Source of the DNA: Actinernus sp. WN-2022
Lineage: Eukaryota; Cnidaria; Anthozoa; Actiniaria; Actinernidae
Length of the DNA: 64,000 nt
Direction of reading: 5' to 3'
Assembly: GCA_030867875.1 (NCBI GenBank)
Contig: JAOWCC010001589.1
Coordinates: 83,971,537-84,035,536, forward strand
Shown here: positions 1 to 10,812 of the stretch, in pieces
Layout of the letters: each line of letters starts with the position of its first letter
Position numbering within the stretch: the stretch's first letter is position 1
Notes under the pieces: model-generated
Seen by the model: only the letters and a program-made list of their open reading frames with translations
The model's database searches: none
Told to the model about the DNA's origin: nothing
Translations under genes and position numbers: made by a program

Positions 1-367
1 ATGACGTATACAAAAAATGGAGCTTCGATTCTAAGCTGTTATACTCAAAAAATCAAAATTCTAAAAAGAACACGTTGTTACTACTAAAGAGCTCTATTAT
101 TGTGCAAAATATGATGCACTAGTATTTCGAACTGTAAAAGTTAAAACAAGCGACATTTTCATAAATAGTTTTATACTATTTATTTCCCGCCAATTTTTGG
201 CGGGAAAATTACCAAAATTCAAACTTTAATAACTTTCGTTTACTTCAACCGATCGATACCGGGTTTTCGTTTATTTCATTCTCATGAACAAGAGATTTTA
301 AAAAGATATAATCAAACGTTTTTAGAGGTAATACAAATTTATAAGAAACCTATTAGAAAAGGATATA

Positions 368-496
368 TGACGTCATTGTGACGTCATAATGATGGCTATA
401 TTAGCTTAACTTATCAGACTATGCTTTGTTTACACTCCTTTATACACCTACCAAAATTCATTCTTCTATGTCGAAAACTTTTAAATATATATAAAA
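368..496 (+). promoter_or_regulatory. Putative promoter: two CRE-like sites and a TATA box
   Basis: Two exact TGACGTCA palindromes (368-375 and 379-386) lie about 110 bp upstream of a TATATATAAAA stretch (486-496). An ATG opening a RecQ-like reading frame follows at 574. TGACGTCA is the CREB/ATF consensus and the TATA spacing fits a start near 520. The motifs are seen directly; promoter activity is inferred. The region is AT-rich, so the TATA alone is weak evidence. Confidence 0.4.
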
Positions 497-573
497 CCCG
501 CCGTTTTTACTATCATTTGTGCCCGGCGTGCAGAGCGAACTTTACACTTTTGGCAAAGTCTGGAATTTAAGGA

Positions 574-768
574 ATGTGCTCGCATATTTTTCTGAATGGC
601 GTTGGGGAAGAACTTGAGCAGTGTGTCGACCGAAATTGTAAAGTTTTCAGGATTTCGAAGCTATATCCAGAGCAGAAGAAAGCATTGGAATCATTCATTC
701 ATCGGAATGATGTGTTTGTGAATCTATGTACGGGCTTTGGTAAATCACTAATCTTCCTCCGCTTATAA
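574..768 (+). pseudogene. RecQ/DEAD-like helicase N-terminal fragment
   Basis: The 64-residue frame reads like the start of a RecQ-type superfamily 2 helicase. A Q-motif-like YPEQKKALESF is followed about 20 residues later by the Walker A-like TGFGKSLIF, which in the family binds ATP. The frame stops six residues after Walker A, so motifs Ia to VI are absent. It is therefore either a first exon missing a donor or a truncated copy. The Walker A stretch and about 250 bp after it recur on the minus strand at 28780-29030, with a further partial copy at 28600-28780, so this is a dispersed repeat and not simply a single-copy gene. TATA and CRE-like motifs lie upstream. Family assignment is fairly secure; functionality is doubtful. 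Confidence 0.55.
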
Positions 769-1010
769 ATCTCATGCATTTAATAGATCTTAAACATTCT
801 CCTAGGTTTTTGGCTTTTAGAAGACCAAATCTTTCATGAAATATTATGATTTTTCTGCAGGAGTGAACACACATACTGAGTATGTTATGGAAAAAGTTTC
901 ATGGCACTTGGGTGAATATTTTTGTTTTCAGAATTATGAACACACTTCCGTAAGTTCACGTATGGCAATATATGGCATCTAAACTGCACAAAAAGTCCGG
1001 TTAAAACAAT
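720..1010 (+). repeat. Dispersed repeat containing helicase Walker A, copy 1
   Basis: This stretch runs from the Walker A codons (GGCTTTGG) through TTTTGGCTTTTAGAAGACC and AGTTTCATGGCACTTGGG. It is matched in reverse complement at 28780-29030 and partly at 28600-28780. The match covers coding and non-coding sequence alike, which shows that a genomic segment was copied, not a spliced mRNA. Confidence 0.6.
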
Positions 1011-1189
1011 CTCTGATACCAAAAAACCTACACTAGGACAACTTTAGGGTCTTGTGTAACTATCGGCATACATATCAAGTTTCAAAACGTTTTAAAAATA
1101 AAAGTAAAAGTTCTAAGTTATGAGTAACAAACTTTACGGCATGGAATCGAGGCAGATATTTCTTGTATGCATTCTCATACACTTGTCAA
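1011..1189. other. AT-rich spacer, nothing recognised
   Basis: Between the helicase-like repeat and the LINE tail I see only AT-rich sequence with no supported gene or repeat. Confidence 0.5.
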
Positions 1190-1375
1190 GTCAAGTCAAG
1201 TCAAGTCAAGTCAAACTTTATTTAGACACGGTGATCTATCAGGTTAACCATACAAAAATACTAAAAGATATAAAATACCACAATTAGAAAAATATTCTAG
1301 CGCTAATTATAATGTTTAAAACTACTGATATGTACATGTATGAAATATACAATAATAAAACGAAAAATCCCTGTT

Positions 1376-3532
1376 TTACAAAGATGCCGTGTTTGTTGTG
1401 AAATTGAAACCTCGTATTTGAGCCTTGAAATTTATCAGCGATGGCGCTTGTCTTATTTGCACAGGTAAGTTATTCCACAAAGCTGCTCCGCTGTAACTAA
1501 AGCTCTTTTTGCCATAGTTGGTATGAGGCAATGGAAGTATCAGCTTATTTTCCGAATTCCTTAGGTTATACTTTGAGTTGTTATTCCAATGGAATTTTGT
1601 GGTAAGGTAATCCGGAGTTTCGTTGTGCATAGTTTTATAAACCATAATTGATTTAGCAATTTCCCGCTGATGGCTTAACCTTTCCCAATTGAGGGTTTGG
1701 AAAAGTTCGTCCGCGTGGCTATCATAAGTGGCAAAGGTTATGATACGCGCAGCGCGATTTTGGAGTTTTTGAAGTTTTCCTGAAAGGCCTTTACTGCAAT
1801 TTCCCCAGACAACATTGCAATAATCGAAGTGAGGTTGGATCAGGCCTTGAAATAATGTGAGTAGCGTTTCACGTGGGACGAAACTGCGAAAGCGCTTAAT
1901 TGCACTAATACCCGAAGCAATTTTCTGAGAAATCATTTTAATGTGACTTTCCCAGTTCAGATTCTGATCTATGACAACCCCAAGAGACTTGGTAGATGAC
2001 ACCTGTTTAATAGGGACACCATCAATGACAAAACTGGGATCTTCATTCAAATGCACTAACCGCTGTCGAGAGCCAATAAGGAGAAATTCAGTTTTTGTCA
2101 TGTTCAATGTCAACTTATTGGCTGCTAACCAGACGTTGATTCTATTTAGATCCTCATTAATGTGTTCGTTGATGATGTTCATGTCACTACCGGCAAAAGT
2201 TAAACTGGTGTCATCTGCGTACATCCTTGGCTCAGAATATAATAAACAGTTGGGTAGGTCGTTTATATAGAGCAAAAACAATAACGGTCCCAGTATGGTC
2301 CTATGTGGAACGCCACTCCTTACAACTGTTTGAGATGACTTATGGCCATTGATTTGGCACGTTTGAGTGCGATCTAATAGATAAGAGCTAAACCACTGCA
2401 ATGTTGAGCCGTGAATACCGTAGTGACCTAGCTTGGATAAGAGGATGTTTAGGTCTACGGTATCGAAAGCTTTTTTTAAATCCAGGAAGACAACAGCGTT
2501 TACGCAGCCGCGATCAATATTCAAAGACCAAGTATCCGTGGCTTCCAATAGGGCAGTGACAGTTGAGTGCAATGAGCGGAAACCTGACTGATTGGATGAG
2601 AGTAATTTATTATCAATAAGATAATTATATAACTGATTGTAAATTATACGTTCAAAAACTTTCGCAATCGCAGGAATTATTGAAATGGGGCGATAATTAG
2701 TTGGTTCTGTCCGCTTGCCTGCGTTCTTGTACAAAGGAGTTATTCTGGCATTCTTCCAATCCTCCGGAAATATGCCAGTAACTATTGATCGATTAAATAT
2801 ACAAGTCAAAGACTCGGAAATCAAGTCCGGACATTCTCTCAAACGTTTTGCTGAAATATTATCCAGTCCGGTTGCCTTGGATTTACAAAGTTTAGAAAGT
2901 AACGCAAATACTTGAGACATTGTTGTTTCCTTAAAGCAAAAGCGATTATCAGTTTGTGTAAGATATTCTTCATGCGAGACATTTACGTTCTTAATGCTTT
3001 TTGCGAGTTCAGGTCCTATTTCTGCAAAATAATTATTGAAAACCTCAGCAACCTGGGCGGGATTATTTACTGATCTGCCTTCAGATTCAACGCTATTTAT
3101 AGCTGATTTGTTGGTTTTACGGCCTGTTAGTTCATTGATTGTTTGCCAAGTCTTGCGTGGATTTCCGTTATAGTTATTGAAAGCCGTATTATAATGGAGT
3201 CTTTTAGCCTTCTTTATATTGTCATTTACATAATTACGAAATGTTTTGTAAGCGCTCCAGTCAGCTGGGTCATTAGATCGAATAGCTTTGATCTTTAAAC
3301 GATTTCGTTGGTACATCATTTTCTTTAGCTCACAGTTGATCCACGGACTCCTAAACGCACGAGCGCGTTTGGTTCGAATGGGAGCGTGTTTATCACAGAT
3401 GTTGAGGAACAAAGACTTCCATTTATACCACATTTCATTAGGGTCTGAAATTCCAGCAAGACTATTCCATGGCTGATTTAATACGTCATTCCGAAAATCA
3501 TCTCTATTGAATTTTTTAAAATCTCTGAACAC
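1376..3532 (-). CDS. LINE reverse transcriptase
   Basis: This 718-residue RNA-dependent DNA polymerase of a non-LTR retrotransposon would copy element RNA by target-primed reverse transcription. Visible motifs are NYRPIS near residue 279, SGVPHRTILGPLLF near 410 (family consensus SGVPQGSxLGPLLF, so the Q-G step is altered), and the catalytic YADD in MYADDTSL near 439. A C-terminal NLRN...NYGKKS...LWNNLP segment is typical of CR1/L2-like elements. The first codon here is GTG and the frame is open upstream, so it is not a true start. The protein is normally fused to the endonuclease, which lies upstream in another frame. The altered SGVPQG motif and the frameshift suggest the copy is inactive. 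Confidence 0.85.
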   Translation of the reverse strand: MFRDFKKFNRDDFRNDVLNQPWNSLAGISDPNEMWYKWKSLFLNICDKHAPIRTKRARAFRSPWINCELKKMMYQRNRLKIKAIRSNDPADWSAYKTFRNYVNDNIKKAKRLHYNTAFNNYNGNPRKTWQTINELTGRKTNKSAINSVESEGRSVNNPAQVAEVFNNYFAEIGPELAKSIKNVNVSHEEYLTQTDNRFCFKETTMSQVFALLSKLCKSKATGLDNISAKRLRECPDLISESLTCIFNRSIVTGIFPEDWKNARITPLYKNAGKRTEPTNYRPISIIPAIAKVFERIIYNQLYNYLIDNKLLSSNQSGFRSLHSTVTALLEATDTWSLNIDRGCVNAVVFLDLKKAFDTVDLNILLSKLGHYGIHGSTLQWFSSYLLDRTQTCQINGHKSSQTVVRSGVPHRTILGPLLFLLYINDLPNCLLYSEPRMYADDTSLTFAGSDMNIINEHINEDLNRINVWLAANKLTLNMTKTEFLLIGSRQRLVHLNEDPSFVIDGVPIKQVSSTKSLGVVIDQNLNWESHIKMISQKIASGISAIKRFRSFVPRETLLTLFQGLIQPHFDYCNVVWGNCSKGLSGKLQKLQNRAARIITFATYDSHADELFQTLNWERLSHQREIAKSIMVYKTMHNETPDYLTTKFHWNNNSKYNLRNSENKLILPLPHTNYGKKSFSYSGAALWNNLPVQIRQAPSLINFKAQIRGFNFTTNTASL

Positions 3533-3540
3533 GACATTGT

Positions 3541-3778
3541 TTACACCTTCGAGGGAGGAGGTATTCCTATTTTACGATAGCGATAGACATAGGCTAAACT
3601 ATGGTCGCTTATATCAATATGCGTGACGCCACTACATATCACATTATCTGGATGACTAGAGAAAATCAAATCAATCGTAGTACTACTAGATGGTGTTATA
3701 CGTGTTGGTTCCTTAATTAATTGCTTCAAATTATAAATATCCACAATATTCAATAAAGAATTAGTGTTCGGATCGGTA
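3541..3778 (-). pseudogene. LINE APE endonuclease, C-terminal fragment
   Basis: The frame reads through LTDPNTNSLLNIVDIYNLKQ and TTIDLIFSS to HIDISDHSLAYVYR, the C-terminal end of an apurinic-like endonuclease. The catalytic SDH is visible within ISDHSL. The frame ends in a stop at 3541. The next frame runs without a stop as GVNNVVFRDF into the reverse transcriptase, so a one-base indel in the purine-rich stretch near 3545-3560 separates the domains. The N-terminal catalytic half is missing through 5' truncation. The fragment would have nicked target DNA in the intact element. Confidence 0.75.
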
Positions 3779-4110
3779 AGTGATCTGCAAATACTGCACG
3801 CAAACGTCCGTTTAAAAAGTTCCTGCTCTCCAAAGAACCACAGCAGCTCAAACAGGATACCATTCTGAGAAATCGACAGAAGTTTGAAGCTGTAGAATGT
3901 TATTTTCAGTGCATGAAAGCTGATAGATCCAACTAGTAAAAGCCGCTACTGCACGACTGTTCTACACTTCACGCTTCAATTCTTACGCGTGTTCGTATTG
4001 GCTTATTGTAAAAACAAAGGTTGATGACGTCAGGAACACGAAAGTCTATGAAGTCCATCAGACGGGGAGGGGGAGGAAGTGAGCGGACGACCTCGTACCG
4101 TTTGAAAATC
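3779..4110 (-). repeat. Dispersed repeat family R1, copy A (internally deleted)
   Basis: On the minus strand, the part near 3780-3940 matches 27160-27290 (shared TTCTTTGG...CAGGAACTTTTTAAAC). The part near 4050-4100 matches 26811-26860 and 30015-30060 (shared GACGGGGAGGGGGAGGAAGT). The order of the two blocks is the same as in copy B, but most of the interior is absent. I do not recognise the family. Confidence 0.6.
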
Positions 4111-5879
4111 AGGCTACATTTCTCTCTGCTTCTTCTCACTTGGAAGTCGATGAAAACTGAAATTTGTTTAATACCTCTAGTCATTACAGGGTCCGAAATT
4201 GCGGCCGTATTTGGCGCCAATGCGACTACATTTTGAGTGTTGGCGACCAAAATTTCAGAGTTAGTCGCCAGCTGGCGACTTAGGGACGGACAATTTGAAA
4301 ATTGATGGGGGGAGGGGGGGGGGGGGGTACCGCAAATCCCCAAAAAAATATCGAGCAAGCCGAATTTGCACAAAAAAACGAGCGAGCCGGCCAAAATCAC
4401 CCAGAAAAAAAATCGGGCAAGGGTGAAACTTTGTTCATTAACTGAAACAGGTTCAGACACTGTTTTGATATTACTGACATCGAAAGTTTTAAATCCATAG
4501 GTGGTTTTATCAGCCAATCAACATACTCCTTTGACATCACTATTACAAATGCTTGTGCCCTTTCTCGCAGAACAGAAGCGAACATGGCAGAACAGTAATC
4601 ATTCTGGGAAACATGTAGCACCAAGCATGTCAAATGATTGTGTTGAATGAGCATGTCAAATGATAATATAGCCTATGCCTTTGCACATAACAATGAACCT
4701 GGTTGTAACAATGTCCTTCAATATATAACAGTAACCAATGGTATCCAAGCCCTCCTTGATCCAAGCGCATGGAAAACAATATGGGCCACACCACGCAAAT
4801 GGGCCCGGAAATGACATAAAATTTGACATTTAAAATTCTGTAGCGTAAATTGCCCTTGTATTAGTGCAGGTTTTGTCATTGGGTTCATCGCGCAGAATCA
4901 ATGGACATATCCAGTTCTGAATATAATTAAGTCCCCGTAAGTACTTGAACGATTGCCCAGTTAATGAGGGGCGGGAGATTCAAATACAAAGAAAATGGCG
5001 ATAACGCTTCCACTAGCTTACGTTTGAAGCGCTCTCGCAGCTTCATTTTTGAGAGAAAAAATCATTTTCAATCGGCTTTTTAAAGCTAAAGGTCACATAA
5101 ATCAGTAGAGCTATTGACCTCAGTTGTATCTTTCAAAAAACCATGTACCTTAGCCTTCTGAATCTAAGCGAGTTTTGACCGAATTTTGTATGGAAAACTG
5201 CTCAGTCCAATATTCAGGTCTCGATTTCTACTGAAATATAAGACGCACAAGTCATTTTCAATCGGCTTCTCGTAGACCCTAAAATAAGCTTTCAAATGAT
5301 TCTTTAAGCTTCCCAAACGGTTAGAAAAAACCCTGTACCTTGGATAAAAAACTGTAAAAAGTTAAACTAAAACGGCATTTCGTGCCACTTATGATAATGT
5401 TTGTAGAAGCAGATTTGTCTATTGACAATTATCAGGTAGCGTGGTGTTGAGTCCCATGGGAGGTGACTAAGATCCTGAAAGCGAAGCGGGAACTTTAAAG
5501 CATGCAAGGTAAATATATCAACTGCATTTTAGTTGCTTGGATACCAGTTTTATTAGCAAAAGAAAAGAGAAGCTCAACATTATTAACATTCTGATTCTAA
5601 AAGTCTATCATGGCTGATAAAAATATCGCAGTTCCGTTTCAAGATTGCACTTTTCCCGAGCCTGTTCATCCGCCATTGCTTTAAAGATAAGTTCCTGCAG
5701 CTCTTTAAACGAACGAGGGAAATACACAAATTAAGGGAATAGTTTGTGTTATAAAACACCGATCTTTGTGAATTCGAGCGGAATTATCCCCAATTTATCG
5801 AGCCTAACCTATACTCAGTTCAGTTTCATTGGGTGATTTTGTTTGACTTCTAGGACAGGAATAAGCTTGAATAACATCT
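4111..5879. other. Gene-free AT-rich region with poly-G tract and weak duplication
   Basis: No reading frame here looks real. A G-rich homopolymer run lies near 4310-4327. Two diverged direct repeats share CATTTTCAATCGGCTT (near 5071 and 5252) with matching downstream ends that include CTGTACCTTGG or ATGTACCTTAG. They suggest an old tandem duplication of about 180 bp. Confidence 0.4.
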
Positions 5880-6250
5880 CATTTTAAAGCTACATCTTCC
5901 AAGAATCTGTATTCAGACTTATTTGCGACGCGATTTGAAAACGACTGGGAGAAAATCGAGAACGGCTTGGAACACTGCTAGCCGTTTTGCCGACCGGCTT
6001 TTTTACCGCTTCGGCAACTAGTTCAGTTAAACTTTCTTTGTGGGTGATTTTGTGGATCCGATTTTGTTTGACTTCTAGGATACGGATAAGCTTGAATAAC
6101 ATCTCACTATAACTGGCTACATCTTCCAAAAATCTGTATTCAGACTTATTTGCGATGCGATTTGAACACGATTGGTAGAAAATTGAGAAAGAGTTGGAAC
6201 ACTGTTTGCCGTTTTGCGGACTGGCTTTTTTCCCGTTTCGACGTGACTCT
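5880..6250. repeat. Repeat family R2, two tandem units
   Basis: Two diverged units begin at about 5888 and 6118 with CTACATCTTCCAARAATCTG and carry GATTTTGTGGATCCGATTTT. The same units recur three times at 9995-10540. On the minus strand a 79-codon frame (6129-5890) crosses one unit. It is not maintained in the other copies, so coding is doubtful. Confidence 0.65.
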
Positions 6251-7134
6251 TACATGAACACAGCTGATCGCAAAGCACGTTGGTCCATTTCACAAAATCG
6301 GCTCATTTCGCACAAGCTGCCGTCGAGCGAACACCTCTTGAGAGCTGTTTGAATCGGTTCGATCGGCGAAGAGCGTTTTGTTCGGGTATTAAAAAGAAAG
6401 TTGTTCCCTCACTGGGGTGAATTACCTCCTACAGTTTATCAAAAATTGTGTGAAAAGCGCCACAGAGCAATTCAAAGGGAAAAAAAGCGACAGTCTCCAG
6501 CTCCACGAAACGTCATTATGAATGAGAGTTGAATACTTTTGCCAGCTTTTAATAGGTGAGTTTAGTTTTTTCCTTCGCCCTTTTACTTGCATAAATCAAG
6601 GCTCAAAATATTGAGTCGAAGCTTGCAATTAGTTCGGTGTACATGTAGTACTGCTTGAAGTGGTACTAAATTAATAGGAGCGTTCATTTTGTCAGCCTTT
6701 GTTTATATTGTTTATAAATTTATTATAAACTTTTATATTTCGAAAGATAAGCCAACACTTCATCTTTGACTAGGAGATGTGACCCAGTTAATGCTCAGAC
6801 TTCCCCTCCTAACTGATTTGATATTTCAAGGATAATCACACAAGTTTCTATTTCATCGGTACATAAGCAGTGTACAATGTCAATGGTTTCTGATGAGCCT
6901 ACCCTTTATAACATTTGGCTTGTTTCTTTTGATACAGGAACAGAAGAGAGTGACATTCCAGCTGCTTGTGCATAATTATATAGATGGGATACTAAACCAG
7001 CATATAATTCTACTGAGACAAATAATTATTACAGAATATATAATTATATAGCCTGTGTAGCAGTGCAAGGGAGGGAGAGGGGGACAGTGGAGCTCCTTGT
7101 GCTGGCTAAGAACAAGATTCACATTAGCTATAGT
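6251..7134. other. Gene-free region
   Basis: AT-rich sequence with no supported gene, RNA gene or clear repeat. Short TATA runs near 6700-6730 and 7020-7050 look like background composition. Confidence 0.4.
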
Positions 7135-7259
7135 CCTGGGCCGGGTTGTTCAAAGCCCAATTAGTGTTAATCCTGGATTAACTCTGCACAGAACCTATTG
7201 GTTGTCATGGCAATTAACCCTGGATTAGCACTAATCGGGCTTTGAACAACCGGGCCCTG
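7135..7259. mobile_element. Short MITE with about 45-bp inverted ends
   Basis: The left end (GGGTTGTTCAAAGCCCAATT) is the near reverse complement of the right end (AATCGGGCTTTGAACAACC), and pairing continues inward through TAATCCTGGATTAA. The total length is about 125 bp. The last 15 bp of the right end are directly repeated at 7260-7275 (ACAACCGGGCCCTG). The inverted ends are seen directly; the transposon superfamily is not resolved because no clear target duplication is visible. Confidence 0.75.
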
Positions 7260-7359
7260 AACAACCGGGCCCTGTTCAATAATACATTTAAGCAGTGGTG
7301 TCGGGAGGGAGAGGGGCAGTTGCCCCCCCCCCCCCCTCTGCCCAGTTTCAGAAGAGAGA

Positions 7360-8340
7360 GACAAACATACATGTACATACATAGTTTTTATTTAAACACG
7401 GAGTCTCTTCATGTTACTGCTCTCCAAGGGAGCCATGTATAAAGGTAAAAATTACGATAATGAGTAAAAATATAAAAGCTAAAACTAAGATATTAAAATG
7501 TTCTAATCGCTAATTAATATAATCATTAAATTTTATTTACAGTTGACCTAAGTACCTCTTAAAATTGTATAGGTCTGGCTGGTTTTTGGCTGCAGCTGGT
7601 AAGCTATTCCAGAGAACGGCCCCCTGATACTGAAAGCTGTGTTTACCAGCTTCAGTCTATGGATGTTTTATGAAAATATTATGTGCTGAATTTCTTAAAC
7701 TATGGGAGACAGTGTACAGTGTTTGAATTTGCAAATAGTTTATGCAAATAGTCTGGTGAAGTCCCATTTAATGCTTTAAACATTAAAGTTGCAAGTTGTT
7801 TGCATCTTCCGTTCTCAACATTGTCCCATTTAAGCTCATCCAGTAGCCCAGATGACGGTTCATCATAATTAGAAAAGGTAATCACTCTCAGAGGTTTCAA
7901 TAAGTTTTTAGGCAACCGGCGGTCCTGACGTTAGAGGCGGTGGTTTACCTAGTAAACTTTACTCAACACTTAACAAAAAAACACAACGATCGTGTGAAGT
8001 AGCCGGCGGTAAGAAGCAAAGTAACCGGCGGTTTATCGCCGATAGCCGCCTTCTATTGAAACCCCTGCACTCTGGCAACTCTATTTTGGAGCTTTTGAAG
8101 GTGATCCAATAGCCCTTTACCACATGAGGTTCCACATACTGCACTACAGTAATCAAGATATGGTAGTACGAGGGTATTGTACATAGTATTCAAAGTTTCA
8201 AATGGTACAAGGCTTCTAACTCGTTTTAAAGCTCCAATCCCTCCTAAAATTTTCTTAGAAATGTTATCCACCTGTTGTTTCCATGTTAGGGACTCATCAA
8301 TCTAACTCCAAGATATTTGTAAGTTTGTTCTCTCTAAGGT
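7360..8340 (-). pseudogene. Degraded LINE, reverse transcriptase C-terminal part
   Basis: On the minus strand, 8271-8074 encodes SKKILGGIGALKR...LVLPYLDYCSAV...LQKLQNRVARV and 7882-7700 continues ITFSNYD...LLDELKWD...FKALNGTSPDYL. This is the thumb and connection region that follows the polymerase domain in CR1/L2-like LINEs. A 3' tail of TAAATAAA plus CATA-like repeats lies near 7370-7400. The polymerase domain is lost and several frames are needed downstream. The two halves are separated by a 179-bp MITE, and the frame is continuous once that is removed. Confidence 0.8.
7889..8067. mobile_element. 179-bp MITE with 14-bp inverted ends inside the LINE
   Basis: The ends are CAGAGGTTTCAATA and TATTGAAACCCCTG, inverted repeats differing at one position. 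The element is flanked by perfect CACTCT duplications (7883-7888 and 8068-8073). Removing it with one duplicate joins the LINE codons as RVARVITFSNYD without a shift, which confirms the boundaries. The interior carries repeated ACCGGCGGT-like motifs. CAG termini are common in hAT elements, but those duplicate 8 bp and only 6 are exact here, so superfamily is left open. Confidence 0.85.
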
Positions 8341-8744
8341 TGATTTGTCCTATGAAATAATTACGGTACATACATTGTACATGTAATTTATTTTATTGTT
8401 GCCATTTATATTATATTTATATTAAATTAGATAATTTAAATATTTCCACATGACTGTAATGTAGGTGCACAGAATCAAATAATGCACTTATCAGCAGCTT
8501 CCCCCAGGAGTAGACCTCAGGATAATCAAGAGGATTGCAAAAAGGGTGGAACAAACTTCATGATTTTCCCCAGGGTCCCATTTTCCTTAAACAGAATCCC
8601 TCTTATGTGAGATTATAATCTTACAAATTCCCCCTCGCTTATCTTGGAACTTCAAACAAAGTCAAGCATTTTCCCCTACCCAGGGGCAAAACTTACATTC
8701 AATCCCCTTTTATTCCCCAACTTATCCCCCTGATCGGCCTGGGA

Positions 8745-9080
8745 GGGCTTATTAGAGAGGGGGGGCTTATGTCAATGGAAGAGCCAATGTTCAGTAGAGA
8801 CCAGTGTAAAATTCCCTTTTATTCTCCACAAGGAACTGGGACTAACCGTCAAGGAGCGAAAGTTCAAGAATAAAATATTGTTTAAATAGTATGGCACCTT
8901 CATAAGGTTTAATTACATTAAATAATGGAGTAACGCAACTACTGCAGTAATACTGACTTTTTTTTTTGGGGGGGGGGGGGGGGGGCTTAATTAATTTTGT
9001 CTTCAAAAGGGGGGGCTTATTAGAAGAGAGGGGCTTAAAAGAGAGAGGGGGGGGGCTAAATAGAGGATTTACGGTAAGTG
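8745..9080 (+). repeat. G-rich degenerate repeat (GGGGGGCTTATTAGA motif)
   Basis: The motif GGGGGCTTATTAGAGAGG and variants recur at 8745-8775, 8965-8990, 9008-9035 and 9038-9075, separated by poly-G and poly-T runs. It looks like a decayed interspersed repeat. No gene is visible. Confidence 0.5.
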
Positions 9081-9984
9081 CATAAGAAAGGTATTTTGAA
9101 AATAAATTATTTGCTTAAAAAAGTTGTGAATAGCTCTTGCTTTCCTCTCATTTGTTGCACTAGCCGACCTCAAGATTTTTGAGCTGGCTTTCCAGGGGTA
9201 TCTCATGTAGCACCACCGTGACCTCTCTTGCTGGGCTGGTAATTTTCCGTCATCTGTTAAAATAATTAAATGAATAAAAATTGAGGTAATAGCTGACATG
9301 TAGTGACAGTTGAATAACAGTACAATGCCACTTTGCTCAGTATAATTCCTTTTCTCAAATTTTCATACAAACCTAAACTGAACCCCCAAATTTTTTTTTT
9401 TTTTTCCAACCCAAAATCATTCATAGAACGAGTCTAAATACACCTGAATTATAATGAAGAATTTAGCTAAGTTTTCAAGTATCTTTTTAAGTGGCACTGC
9501 AGCGGTGTTGTACTATGCAGTTTAGCCTAATCGCCAAAATGTTCCCAAATTCAAGTCAAAAATTCAGATCGAAGATAGGTGGCGCTTAGAGGCGCTTTTA
9601 TACAGTTTTAATCATACACATTTGGGGAATGATTTCCCAACTTTAGAGGAAGATTCGTCGATGGGTTTTGTCAAAGTTTCCAAGTCTCTAATGCGTGCTT
9701 TTAAGAATCTCATTCACATTGAGAAGTAATAGTTTCCACCGTAAAATATAGGGCTAAAAGTACTATAAACACCACCAAAATGACTCGATGATCAAGATAA
9801 ATCGATAAACCGATACTTCTAATTTCTATTCATGTTAAAATATGTGACGAAACGTAGAAGAAAAACTCATGACCAGCGTTTGACGTACCGCCAAAATGAC
9901 ACTTTTACAGTTGATTCGCCGCCATCTTGAAAACTTGACTTTTTGGAAAAAATAATGCTTTGCGGTCGTAGCGCCCACACCACC
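9081..9984. other. Gene-free region
   Basis: AT-rich sequence with a poly-T run near 9390-9405. I see no convincing gene or element. Confidence 0.4.
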
Positions 9985-10540
9985 TGCAGCTTGCTCTTCC
10001 AAGAATCTGTATTCAGACTTATTTGCGACGCGATTTGAAAACGACTGGGAGAAAATCGAGAACGGCTTGGAACACTGCTAGCCGTTTTGCCGACCGGCTT
10101 TTTTACCGCTTCGGCAACTAGTTCAGTTAAACTTTCTTTGTGGGTGATTTTGTGGATCCGATTTTGTTTGACTTCTAGGAACGGATAAGCTTGAATAACA
10201 TCTCACCGATAAAGCTACATCTTCCAAAAATCTGTATTCAGACTTATTTGCGATGCGATTTGAACACGATTGGTAGAAAATTGAGAAAGAGTTGGAACAC
10301 TGTTTGCCGTTTTGCGGACTGGCTTTTTTCCCGTTTCGACGTGACTCTTGCATGAACACAGCTTGCTCAGTTTCTTTGTGGGTGATTTTGTGGATCCGAT
10401 TTTGTTTGACTTCTAGAGCACGGATAAGCTTGAATAACAGTTCATTTTAAAGCTACAACTTCCTAGAATCTGTATTTAGACTTATTTGCGATGCGATGTG
10501 AACACGCTGTGAAAAAATTGAGAGCATAAGGTTTAAGCCA
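9985..10540. repeat. Repeat family R2, three tandem units
   Basis: Units start near 9995, 10208 and 10370. The first is close to identical to 5888-6110 over more than 200 bp (shared GACGCGATTTGAAAACGACT and ACCGCTTCGGCAACTAGTTC). The third is shorter and more diverged. The high identity with the 5.9-kb cluster implies recent copying or gene conversion between the two sites. Confidence 0.7.
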
Positions 10541-10812
10541 GGGGTTTTGTCGTTTTGCATGAGGATAAACTATTGTTTCGCTCTTTCATTCCATTGACGA
10601 GATAGTTTTTTAACTGTTTTATGAACTTCTATTGAATTGACTTGCACACTTGAGATCGGCTTGGGACTAACAACTCCCAAAGCTCGTTCCATTTGAGATC
10701 GGCTAGGGACAAGCAACTCCCAAAGCTCATTTATTTAAACCAATCGTAGGACAATCCTTTAACTCATTAATATTATAATTAGCTGACCTTAATGTATTCC
10801 AAAATCTCTCAA
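10541..10812. other. Spacer with a 48-bp direct duplication
   Basis: TTGAGATCGGCTTGGGACTA...CAACTCCCAAAGCTC at about 10650 is followed directly by a second copy from about 10693. Nothing else is recognised. Confidence 0.5.

Larger units (their letters stand above)
1190..3778 (-). mobile_element. 5'-truncated CR1/L2-type LINE
   Basis: On the minus strand this non-LTR retrotransposon retains the end of an APE-type endonuclease (3778-3541), a 718-codon reverse transcriptase region (3532-1376), a short 3' UTR with TAAATAAAG, and a 3' microsatellite of CTTGA units (about 1190-1215). LINEs of the CR1/L2/jockey groups end in short tandem repeats like this. The 5' end is lost near 3778, where the sequence changes to a different dispersed repeat. 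Apart from one frameshift between the domains, the copy is well preserved, implying fairly recent insertion. Confidence 0.85.
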
